NCBI RefSeq assembly: GCF_030269925.1
Contig: NC_085127.1
Span: forward strand, 4,533,501-4,597,500
Direction: 5' to 3'
From: Bombyx mori
Taxonomy: Eukaryota > Arthropoda > Insecta > Lepidoptera > Bombycidae
DNA length: 64,000 nucleotides
Shown here: piece by piece, positions 41,417-51,500 of the stretch
Layout of the letters: every line of letters begins with the position of its first letter
How positions within the stretch are numbered: the first letter of the stretch is position 1
The notes under the pieces: model-generated
What the model was told of the DNA's origin: nothing
The model's input: only the letters and a program-made list of their open reading frames with translations
The model's database searches: none
Position numbers and translations under genes: made by a program

Positions 41417-41842
41417 TTTTTTTTCCTACGTAAGCTGAGAAACTTGAGAGGCTATTTCAGCGTAATCTTAACTAGTAGGTGAGCTCACTGGGCTTAAACC
41501 TGACGACGTTCCTAACACGAACCCTAGCAAGAGCCGTGCTTCGCAGAATCTACCACCGGATCGGAAACGCGACCCACTGAGAAGATCTGGCGAGAAACTC
41601 AGTGGGCTGTGTCTGAGGGTTAATTTACTCGCCATGCCCTTCGTCGCAAGCGACGGGTTCGACGAGAACGGTGACCGGTGCTTGAGGTACCTAAAAGCAC
41701 CGTTAGTGGATCGGGAGGATCCGAAATGACGTGTTTGGGGCGACGTTGACTGCTTTCCATTCTGTCCGCAGGATCGGGAATGTAGTTACCGGCGGCCACG
41801 ATGAGAGGGTTCTCATGTCGTGCCGCTTTATCGAAGTGGAAT
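41417..41842 (-). mobile_element. jockey/BMC1-like short LINE-derived element, with TSD
   Basis: Poly-T, TCCTACGTAAGCTGAG, then 3' UTR and the minus-strand LINE ORF tail, ending at CTTTATCGAAGTGG. Flanked by GAAGTAGGCC at 41407-41416 and 41843-41852. Confidence 0.75.
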
Positions 41843-42058
41843 GAAGTAGGCCGTCTTGTGGCAGGTAAAGCTTGAAGTGATCGACGCTATCCGGTGTTGT
41901 CTCGACAGTAACCAATCGCTTGAATGAATAGACGCTTCATTCAAGCGATTGGTTACTATTGAGCTTGCTTGCTTGAATTTTTTTTTTCTGGTTGGGGCGA
42001 ACCTCCTACGGGGTCCCCGCATCTAGGGGGCTCGCGGGGTATGTGGGACTTGACGATC

Positions 42059-42232
42059 AGTGTGCTTAGTGTGAGTTTTTTAGCGTTCTCGATAGCGTAA
42101 GAGTTAGCTCATATTTGTATGGAATGGGATCGTTTGCCTACGTTTGCCGCTAGGGGCGCTGTTCCAACTGCATACAAAATTCGGCTAACTTTTACGCTAT
42201 CGAGAACATTAAAAAACTCGCACTAAGCATAC
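42059..42232. mobile_element. Fold-back MITE family B, copy 1
   Basis: Left arm GTGTGCTTAGTGTGAGTTTT...CGATAGCGTAA and right arm ...TTACGCTATCGAGAACATTA...CTCGCACTAAGCATAC form ~50-bp inverted repeats around a short centre. A second copy is at 63138-63735. Confidence 0.7.
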
Positions 42233-42857
42233 TGCAGATGTGGGTTAATGACAGACTCGACTTCCAACAAAAAAAAATTAACACAGCCTAGCAGGCTGTC
42301 AATTGCCTACTGTCCTTTACCCCGTTTATAGAACAGTTTTTACACCAAGCATTAATTTTGGAAATGCTGAAAATGAGGTTGGTTACCACGTTTTGGTAAT
42401 ACATATCGCAACAGGCGAAGTTACTCTCGTACAGAAAATAAAAGGCAATTTTATTTTTCAATGACAACGAATTTATTCTAATGAGAAATTAATTTGAATG
42501 GTGTTGTAGCACACAGGCAATGAAACGGTTGAGTAGTTTGTAATCAATGTGAACTAAAAATGATAATTTTCCCAATCGTATGCTATATGAATACATTATG
42601 AATTATGAATTTATGGATGGTTATATAATGTTACACCGATATATAAAAATTTATTATTGATACAATACATCAATAGAAAATTTTCCGCGCTACCTTCAAT
42701 GAAAACATTATTAGTTTTTTTTTTTTTGTATAGTGTATAGTGAGCGTTTTGGACGTGTCCTATCAAAACCTCGCAAGAGCTTTTTGACGTTTTATCGATA
42801 TCCTCGAAGTCCATTCTTTCCATAGTGATCAAAACCGGTCTCGTGATCGACACGCGT

Positions 42858-45800
42858 TCACCTCTTTTTACCGTTTTTATGCGATGTCTGTCGCCATTTG
42901 CTGTAGAAATCTACGATGTTTTCTACGGAAATGCCGGCCGATTGCGCTGCGCCCATAACACTAAATTCTTTATACTGTTCTTCATCTTCATCAGCATTGC
43001 CAACGAGTAGTATAAGGACGGACGAAGACTTCCCTTGTAAAACGTTTTCAGCATCACCGGATCCTTGCGTCTTTTTATCTTCCGCTACGAAATGATTGCA
43101 GAACTCTAAAATCTGAATAAAGTTATTAATATGGGCTGGAGCTTTACGGGGATATTTCAAGAGCGGCAGGGGCTTTGACTGGTTCGGACGTTGTGCTCGT
43201 AGAAATCTTGAGCCATTTTTTAATTGAAGTTCCAACCAACGGATAGCTTTACGTGCTGTGCTCTGCTCTCGCTTCAAATTGTCCAGTTCTTGTAGCACTG
43301 AAATAATGAAGGAAATATATTACACATTGCTTAAGGTTTTCTCTTCTTTCATCTTTCAATCTTCAGTTAATCAGCAGAAGTCATTTTGATCTTACATTTC
43401 AAGATAGTGAGCAGCAAACTATTGTATTTATTATTAGCACAAGCAATTACCATCACTATAGCAGCTATATAACATCAGGTGAGTCATAAACTTGAAAAAG
43501 ACATATCGTCTTTTCGGATTAAAAGTGTACAATTTCCAAAAATATTCGAAATTGAGTTAATATGCGAAAACATTTGGTATCACCAGTATTTTTCTCATAA
43601 ATACTGTTAAAAGAGCGTAGTTTATTTTAGTTTTTTAGTTTATCTATGTTTTGACTACTACTAAGAAAATTATTAAATAATTTTATCTTACTTTAAAAGA
43701 CAGATAGTGTAACTGTTAAAAAATAAAATTAAATGTTGCAGATATGATTAATATTAAAAATATCACAAGTTAAGCCCAATACCGTCTTTACCATAAGGGC
43801 ACACGGGGCCCGTGCCCAGGGCCCCCATTCTCAGGAGGCCCCGAAAGACCGACAATTTCTCTCACACGTTTATTCTCAAAACATTTTTGTCGAGCACATT
43901 ACACTTTTTTCAGTAGTTAGGAGGTATTTAGAAGGCATATACTATGCCTATAATAGAAGATTTTGCTCAACAGAAATCCCGAAAGAAACCGTTATCGAAA
44001 TCGTAATCAAAAAACCAGCAGCATTCTAATATCATTAATGACATTATATCATACTGTATTTGATTACGTATAACAAATGGTCATACTCAGTAAAAAAATG
44101 TTATTATAATTTGCTTTTTTTACTTTCCAAAAGGGCCTCAAATTCTTGTGTGCCCAAGGGCCCCATCCTAGCTTAAGACGTCCCTGGTTAAGCCTTTAAA
44201 ACACACCTGTAAAAAATTAGTAAGTTTTGAGATTATACAGTTTTAATGCGAGAAGACGATATCTTACCAACTGTAGGCACCATGAGCACAAAGTTGGTTG
44301 TGAGTAGGAGCTGTTTGACACGACGGAGGTGTTTGTTAAGAGCTGCGGTGTCAAGTACGAGTAATGCAGGTGCCGCCGACTGTCCGCTGCGTTCCAACTC
44401 GCGTACTTGTGATGTCAACCATAGTCGACCAAGGCGCCGTAGTAATCCACTTTCATTCGATTCAGTCTGAAAAATAAAGCAAAACCACAACTGTTAGTTT
44501 AAAAACAAAAACATTGATGTTAATTCTATGGAAATTAAATATACATACATTTTTCTTTGAATGCCATTCTCTACTTCTTTTATGGTTAATTTTGGTATTC
44601 AATTTAGGAGGGTGAATGTTTTTTAGATAAAACAATTTCATGGTCCTGTTAAATCTTATTCTGGGTATAATTTTAGCTATCTGGTTCCCAAAATCTATGA
44701 AGTTAAGAATCCTTATTACGTTTTCTTCATAAACAGATAATTTATACTTTTCTAAGATGTGCCATTCAGCAGCATCTTTATCAAATTTACAAATGTTTGT
44801 TCCCCGTAAATTTATATCTTCAGGTAAGGGTATTGTCTTGTATTCAAGTTTCATTTTCATGACTAAATTTCTAATGTACTTTATTAATTCACAATCTTCT
44901 TTAGTCCCCTCATCAGATTTTGTATTGAAATAAAATGTAAAAATATTTAACAAATCTACAACGCATTGAAACAAGGACTCTCCGCTGTCTCCACATGAAA
45001 GAATTAAATCTTTTTCAATCAAAATCCAATCCAACAACAGCTTGATACTGGCCATGAAATTGTTTCCTTGTAAAAAAGTTTTCAATTCTATAGTGTTTAC
45101 TTTGCTGTTTTCCTGAGATTTTGTTGTATTACAATTCAATAAATTTGATGAATTAAGTGAATTTGTTTCTGTAATCTTTGAGGTGATATCATCATTCAAT
45201 ATTTTATTTGGTTCTACTTTTTCATTAATTTGTTCACTACTTTCATCTTTAGTTTCATCGTTAACTTCATCACAATCGCTAGCTTCACTAAGTGATACAG
45301 ATTGATCAGAGGAATCTGACAAGTCGCTGTATGAATGTTCAATTTCATCTAAATCACTGCTTTCAGTATTAGCATCACTCACGTCAGAACTTTCTGAAGA
45401 GGCAATGCGTCGACGGCGACGACGTTTCATAAGTGCTTTCTTTGCATGCTTAGCATGACCATTTAGATTGTTTTCTTTTACATTATTTTGTTTCTGCTCC
45501 TCCAATTCTTGTTCTGCATTCTGGCCATTGTTCACTGTGCTTTCTATAATTTCTTTATTTTCATCATTATTGTTCTCATATTTTTCTGTTTGTTCATTGT
45601 GTGGTTTTGAAGATCCATAATTATGAATCTGCCTAGGATTTACAAAACCAATTGAATCCAATTGCTTAAGCAATTTCAACAAAAGTTGAGACAAAAGAGC
45701 AAGAGTGAAAGCTTTGCATGCAAAGGCTTTTGTTTCATCAATTTCTGTCATTTTTGAGACTGTGAATAAACAAATCAGAACCATACGATGTATTAGATTT

Positions 45801-47225
45801 GGATTTAAATAAGATGGAAAATTGGTTTCATGTTCCAAAATTGATAGATAATCATCATAATTTTTATCAATATCAGGAAGTGTGGCTTCATTAAACTCCA
45901 TACAAATCTTTAGCTGCTGTGCGATTTTGCTGCAGCGCTGAGGAATATCAGAATCAGATTTGTTCAAGTACCATATCTCAATTAATGAAAGAAAATTCAC
46001 AATTGTATTTTGTATATGTTCAACCTGAGTTAAAGTATCTGATTCATTTATTGTATGGTAAAACTGATCATTTTTCTCAAATATTTTTGTAAGATTACCC
46101 ATGGCCCCTTCAAATGGATTTTTAGAATTAAGACAGTGAATATAAAAACATACAGAATCCAAGTTGTAATTTTTTTCAAGATAAAGGTTTCCTAATTGAT
46201 TATAAGGCATTCCCAATGTAAAGTCAGTATGAGCAGCTTGTAAGTAGTATCGAGCAGCAATTGTTGGTTCAAAGTGATTTGATATTTCCACTGCATAACG
46301 ACTTAAATCCCCTAAATATATCAAACATGAGTGCAAAGCAGATTTTCCAAAATTTGATAGTTCAACATTACCAGAAGATAGTTGCAACTCATCTTCTTCA
46401 GTATTGGGCATATAATCTAACTCCTTGAAATCTACTTTCATTTCATAATGAATTCTATCTAAGAAATGGTGAAAATTACCAATTCCACATTGGATGAGGG
46501 TGAACAGGAAATGGTCATGCTCACTATCAGTTCTCAACTTTTTGGCAGTAGATATAGTGTCATAATATACTTTTCTCCATAGTAGTTCAAGTGCTTTCTT
46601 GCCGTAATTAATTGGATCTAGAAACAGTAACTTCTCACAATTGTCCCTCAGCTTTTGTCTCTGGACTTCAATGTTAGTAGTAAAGAGGTCTGCCACAAAT
46701 TTACTTGTAGTCGACATGTCATTGATACGTCTTGCTACATCACTTAAATAGCTGAAATTAGAATATTTTTAATTGATACTGGTACGGCCTGTGCTTAATA
46801 TTATTTAAATTAAAACGTAGAGTGTATGTTCGATACTTTATTGGCTGAATGATCATTAAATCTGGTAATCTGAATAACACTTTATTGTGAGACTGTGATT
46901 ATATAAATAAATAAAAACTTGAACTACAATATTCGATATGACGTAATATCAACAATAATAACATTAATTCACATACTTAAATGTTGAGGAATAATACAAT
47001 CAAGTACTCTTTAGCATAGCTACGTAATTGTTTAGACATATTCTAGTTTAATTTTCTATAGGAGCGTATGTTAGAATTCATTTAATGTAACTACGTTGTA
47101 AATCATTAACTTATTCTCAATAAGTTTATGTGTAAGAACATTTTTGCTTACCGATAAAGTTTCTTGGCACGTTCATTGCGCTCCGCAATTTTGGCCTCTG
47201 ATAAATCGAGACATCCGTTCTTCAT
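42858..47225 (-). CDS. Smg5: SMG5 nonsense-mediated decay factor (4 exons, about 971 aa)
   Basis: Exons: 47225-47152, 46751 to about 44550, 44466-44268, 43297-42858 (the exon 2 border may be off by one base). The start is MKNGCLDLSEAKIAERNERA. The N-terminal 14-3-3-like/EST1 region includes LRDNCEKLLFLDPINYGKKA, ELLWRKVYYD and CLIYLGDLSRYAVEISNHFE; the TPR-like part includes LGMPYNQLGNLYLEKNYNLD. A Glu/Ser/Lys-rich acidic linker with a basic patch (KKALMKRRRRRRIASS) follows. The C-terminal PIN domain spans PALLVLDTAALNKHLRRVKQ ... VLQELDNLKREQ and ends at ENIVDFYSKWRQ. The family bridges phosphorylated UPF1 to decay and dephosphorylation. Two PIN acidic positions (VLDT and QELD) are present; the third is not obvious (LLVGNADEDEE). 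Intron 3 is largely a MITE with a nested hAT element. Confidence 0.93.
43506..44259. mobile_element. MITE family A, copy 2, in SMG5 intron 3, with nested hAT
   Basis: TIRs: left TCGTCTTTTCGGATTAAAAG, right (inverted) TCGTCTTCTCGCATTAAAAC. TA on both sides may be the target duplication. The right end lies about 9 nt from the exon 3 splice donor. The interior is homologous to 2513-2860 except for the 410-bp hAT insertion. Confidence 0.7.
43777..44186. mobile_element. Non-autonomous hAT element, 8-bp TSD
   Basis: The 410-bp element is bounded by GTTAAGCC at 43769-43776 and 44187-44194. Termini are CAATACCGTCTT and, inverted, CAGGGACGTCTT. Both ends carry GGGCCCGTGCCC-type GC-rich subterminal motifs (GGGCACACGGGGCCCGTGCC; GTGTGCCCAAGGGCCCC). 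The 8-bp TSD and the CAGGG-type TIR fit hAT. No transposase. Confidence 0.75.
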
Positions 47226-47490
47226 TTTCAAGTCATTTTATCGTCTGACCAAAATGTTGATTTAAAAAAGAAAGTTCCTTTAACTTCAATGTGTTACTTT
47301 ATTAAATATGCCAACGAAAAACATTTCGTTATTATCATTTTCCCAATGAACTATATAGGTCTATGCATTTTCCTTGCATGGACATATCCGTCATTTTCAT
47401 TACAGAATATATTTTACACAGGATATACAAAATATCTCTCAAATATTTAGTGTATTATCTATGCAAAATAACTACTATCTGATCTTTAAG
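47226..47490. promoter_or_regulatory. SMG5 upstream region
   Basis: Short host-like spacer between the SMG5 start codon and the first E2F-headed repeat. No TATA box or other defined motif seen. Confidence 0.3.
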
Positions 47491-47895
47491 GACTTTTTGG
47501 CGGGAACGCGAGGAGTGAAGTTGTGTGATTTGTTTTATTTTGTCTATTTAGTGTTTTTTCAGGTTTAAATGTGTAATAATGGTGGTTTATTAACTGTTTA
47601 ATAACTGCGAAAGTGTACAAATGTGGGAAAATGAAACAAAGCCGCTGGACGTCACTTCTCGGGATCCTCCAAAAAGTCCAATGAAAAAGTCTCAGTAGAT
47701 GACCACCATTTTACTGAAATTATATTTCATCCCATTTCATTTCATTTAATTTCATCCCAGTTGATTAATGTCTCAAATTAATCATCATTTCATTTCACTC
47801 CATAATATCATTTTTCTTAAAAATATGAATATAAATTAAAATAAGACATGACCTAAAGGTCTTAGTTACGAGGTCATAAAATCCATTAAAAAAAA
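47491..47895 (+). mobile_element. E2F-headed retroposon family, copy 3 (SMG5/UBL7 promoter)
   Basis: Begins GACTTTTTGGCGGGAACGCG; the E2F consensus TTTTTGGCGGGAA is at 47494-47506. It carries the short ORF MWENETKPLDVTSRDPPKSP, then MKKSQ and stop. It ends CATAAAATCCATTAAAAAAA. Flanked by ATCTGATCTTTAAG (47477-47490) and ATCTGACCTTTAAG (47896-47909). Confidence 0.75.
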
Positions 47896-47909
47896 ATCTG
47901 ACCTTTAAG

Positions 47910-48415
47910 ACTTTTTGGCGGGAACGCGGGGAGTGAAGTTGTGTGATTTGTTTTATTTTGTCTAGAGAGAGAGAGAGAGAATTCTTTATTGTACACCAAA
48001 AAACTAATAAACAGTGCGATACATTAAACATAAAAAAGTACAGTTGGCTAGTTAGTGTTTCTTCAGATTTAAATGTGTAATAATTGTGGTTTATTAACTA
48101 TTTAGTATCTGCGAAAGTGCACAAATGTGGGAAAATGAAACAAAGCCACTGAACGTAACTTCTCGGGATCTTCCAAAAAGTCCACTGAAAAAGTCACAGT
48201 TAATGACTACCATTTTACTGAAATTATACTTCATCCCATATCATCTCATCTCATGTCATTTCGTTTCGTTTTCATTTCACTTCATGCCATGTTTCATAAT
48301 AATGAACTTTCTTTTCATTTCATAATATCATTTTCATATAAAAAAGTTACGTATCATTAAAATTAAAATAAGGCTTGACCTAAAGGTCTTAGCTACCAGG
48401 TCATAAAATCACTTA
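47910..48415 (+). mobile_element. E2F-headed retroposon family, copy 4, tandem to copy 3, with an insertion
   Basis: Begins ACTTTTTGGCGGGAACGCGG; E2F motif at 47912-47924. An ~87-bp foreign piece at about 47965-48051 ((AG)n then AATTCTTTATTGTACACCAA...) interrupts the leader. The ORF reads MWENETKPLNVTSRDLPKSP, then LKKSQ. It ends in an A-run before the UBL7 leader exon. Confidence 0.7.
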
Positions 48416-48565
48416 AAAAAAATAATAATGATAATACATACCTGTCACTTATGTGAAAATTGTGAAAAATAATGCTTTCTGCAAGTCACTAAAATAATTT
48501 TTTTTAGAATTTATTGCTTCTTTAATTATCTATAGGGTCATATTAAAAGGCAATCTCAACAAGAA

Positions 48566-51500
48566 ATGGATAACCAGCCATGCATATTTTTGGGTATAAA
48601 AGTGAAACCTGGACCAATAGAACGTCACAAACTAGAGAATTTTGGACTCGAGAATACAGTAGATTCTCTTAGAACTGAGGCTGAAAAGCGATCCAACGTA
48701 CCATCATCGTCATTAGGTACGTTCTTGTATAAATCGTAATATGTATTAAAAGCCTCGAAAAAATTGAATTAGACAAAGAATCACAATAGAGTGGATATAC
48801 AACACTACATATCTAGATTTTCAATATTTCCATTTTCATGGCTTCGACTGATACGGATTAAACTATCAAATAAACAAAAAATTGGGTACTTACGTATTAA
48901 CGCCACCGCGGCAAAAATGTTATGGTTAGCAAGTGTGGACAACTCGAAAAATATGGAAAAGCGAATCAGAGTACCCCACTTTCCACCTGGTCTTGTCTGT
49001 CCTACCCCTAGAGTGTATTTAAAAAACCGGAGGCGCGGAGGGAGAGCAGTCCTCGCCCGCTGTGACGGAGCATGAGTGACCGTGCTTCGGCACGCAAAGG
49101 CGGAAGGGCTGCTCTTCCCGCAGCGCCGGAGATAAGGCGGATTCAAACTAAAGCTCCATTTGAGTTTGACTAAATAATGCAATTTTAATAAATAAAAAAA
49201 AACCGTGGATGTCTTCATAACCATGGGGTTCCGCGGGGTGGGAATGGTGCAGGGAGTAAACCCTTACCCCCTCCCTCCCCCCACCCCCACCCTGACCCAA
49301 AATCGACAGACCATAAAGGAAAGTTTAACGGATTTTTGCAGCAGTGGCGCTAATACGTAAGTACCAAAAGTTGAAATGTAAAATTTGTTTTTTAAATGTG
49401 TATGACTAATGAGAAGTATAATTTTATCTACAAAGCAGATGTTTGTCGAATAATAAATAGAATAATTTATATTTGTGTTTCATGTAAAAATATATTATTT
49501 GTTTTTACATGAAATTATTGTTCCTTTTTGTTTTTATTGGTTCGTTGCTTGCCCTAAAATTAGCCTTTTTTTAGCTCTTCATTTTTTATTCTCTTTGCTT
49601 CGAGACAATATTTTTATCAACAATTCAATCTAGTTCATATTGTAGGGGAATGATACCCCGCCCCGCTTAGCTTACTATGTAGTTATTGTGTATATAGTAA
49701 TGAGCAGCATACGTTAGTCAGTCAGTGGTCAACGTGCAGCGATCCACCGCTGTCACTGACGCGAATAAACATGTAATCATATTCAGTGTTTTATAGACCA
49801 CTCTGATGAGGTTTATGGAGGACAACATGCAATAAACAACCAACGCACACACCTCCTCCTCCGTCTTCCCCCTATAAACCTTACAATATTATACACTCAT
49901 CACCACTTGTGTGTCTCAAATTATTGTAATAGTGCAGGCAGCATTTCAGTACAGTATGGCTATAATATTTAAGTACACCCCCAATTAATATTCCTGTAAT
50001 AAATAAGTCAAAATGTTCAGAAACAATCTTTACAGTCACTAATTATCTTGATGTAAAACATTTTTTTAATACCAACAGAATTAATTCACCACGGAAAAAT
50101 CTTAAAAGACAAGGCAACACTTCAAGAATGTGGAGTCAAGTCTGGTGAAATGGTGCATGTTGTGAAAAAGAAGACTACCACTGCCAGTGCAGCACCTCCA
50201 ACTTACACTGATGCTGAGCTGCAGCAGTTAAATGCATCACTGAGAACTCTTGGATGTACACCAAATGCACCAGGTTGGACTAGAGCTATGCAGGTCATTA
50301 CACCATTTATATTGTCATTTTGTATTTATTTAAATGAGTGGAGAAGCTATCAGCTCACCTGGATTTCGCACCGTAGTTTCGGGAGACTGTGCCACAACAT
50401 GACCTGTTGCCTCCTGCTTTGATTTATAAGGTTAAAGTGTCAACTGTAATTTGAAATGGCTGTCACTGGGAAATGGCATGGAATACTCTGTTTGTTGTTC
50501 TATGCTGTACTTTGGTTGAATTATCCACGAATTGAATTTCCAGGTTGCTTATCACTATATTTAAATGTAAAAAAGATTATTTTTAAATAAAGTCCTATAT
50601 TTGCAGCTCTTAAATGATGACTCTGTTATGGCTGAGATCATAGAACAGGCCCCATCACTAGGAGAGGATTGTGTAGCTCTTTCAATATTGCACGAGGTTG
50701 AGTTATTGGCAGCTCTGGGTGCCAATCTACAAACAATGAGGCGGGGTGCCACAGCCCATCCAGAATTGCCCATAGCATTGAGACACCTCACAAATCTTGT
50801 TAGATCACGCTCTTCAACCGGATCTACTCCTGGTGATACTGGTAAGATTATTTAGGGACCAAACAAAACTGCACATCAGCTCCAACATATGAATAGAATA
50901 TATTCTTTAAATATGATTATCTTCTAATATATAATAGACAAATGAAGTAAATCAACTTATTTATATTATCTATCTAAACAAATAGAAATGAATGTATATG
51001 CATCTTTGTCCTCTATCCACTGTCAAACTGCCTAACAAATGGCCTTGGTTGCTGATTGATGTTGGTACCTTTAGAGATGTTTTGAGGTACTGTCACTGGC
51101 ATGCTGTAGAGGTAGTAGTTTCAAGAAAACAATGTCTTTTTATATAATCAATTTTATTAAAAGAGTGGTACATCATGTTTCAGTAGTCTAGAATATGTAC
51201 TTACTTTCATTTTGTTATTAGATCTTTTGCCAGATATAATAGGACTACAATATTAACATTTCTTGTCTTGATACACCAATCCATCACAGATAACACTGTT
51301 AACTTACACTTTCAGCACCCACATCTGGATTTGCATATTCATTGGAGGCTTTGTCTGAAGATGAAGATGGTGAAGATGAGGAGACTGATGAAAATGGTGA
51401 AAGAAACCAAATAACTCAAGAACAGTTAGCAGCAGCATTGCAGGTGAGAGACTGTGAGACAAGACTTATAGGTCCCTTAAGAACATTAATTATATTTCTC

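Noticed and set aside
47949..48060. (AG)n run as a regulatory GAGA element
   Set aside because: It is the edge of an ~87-bp foreign insertion inside a retroposon copy; a simple-repeat origin is more likely, although GAGA-factor binding cannot be excluded.
48805..49224. 139-codon minus-strand ORF in UBL7 intron 1
   Set aside because: No recognisable motif and it crosses an A-tailed GC-rich repeat block; treated as non-coding.
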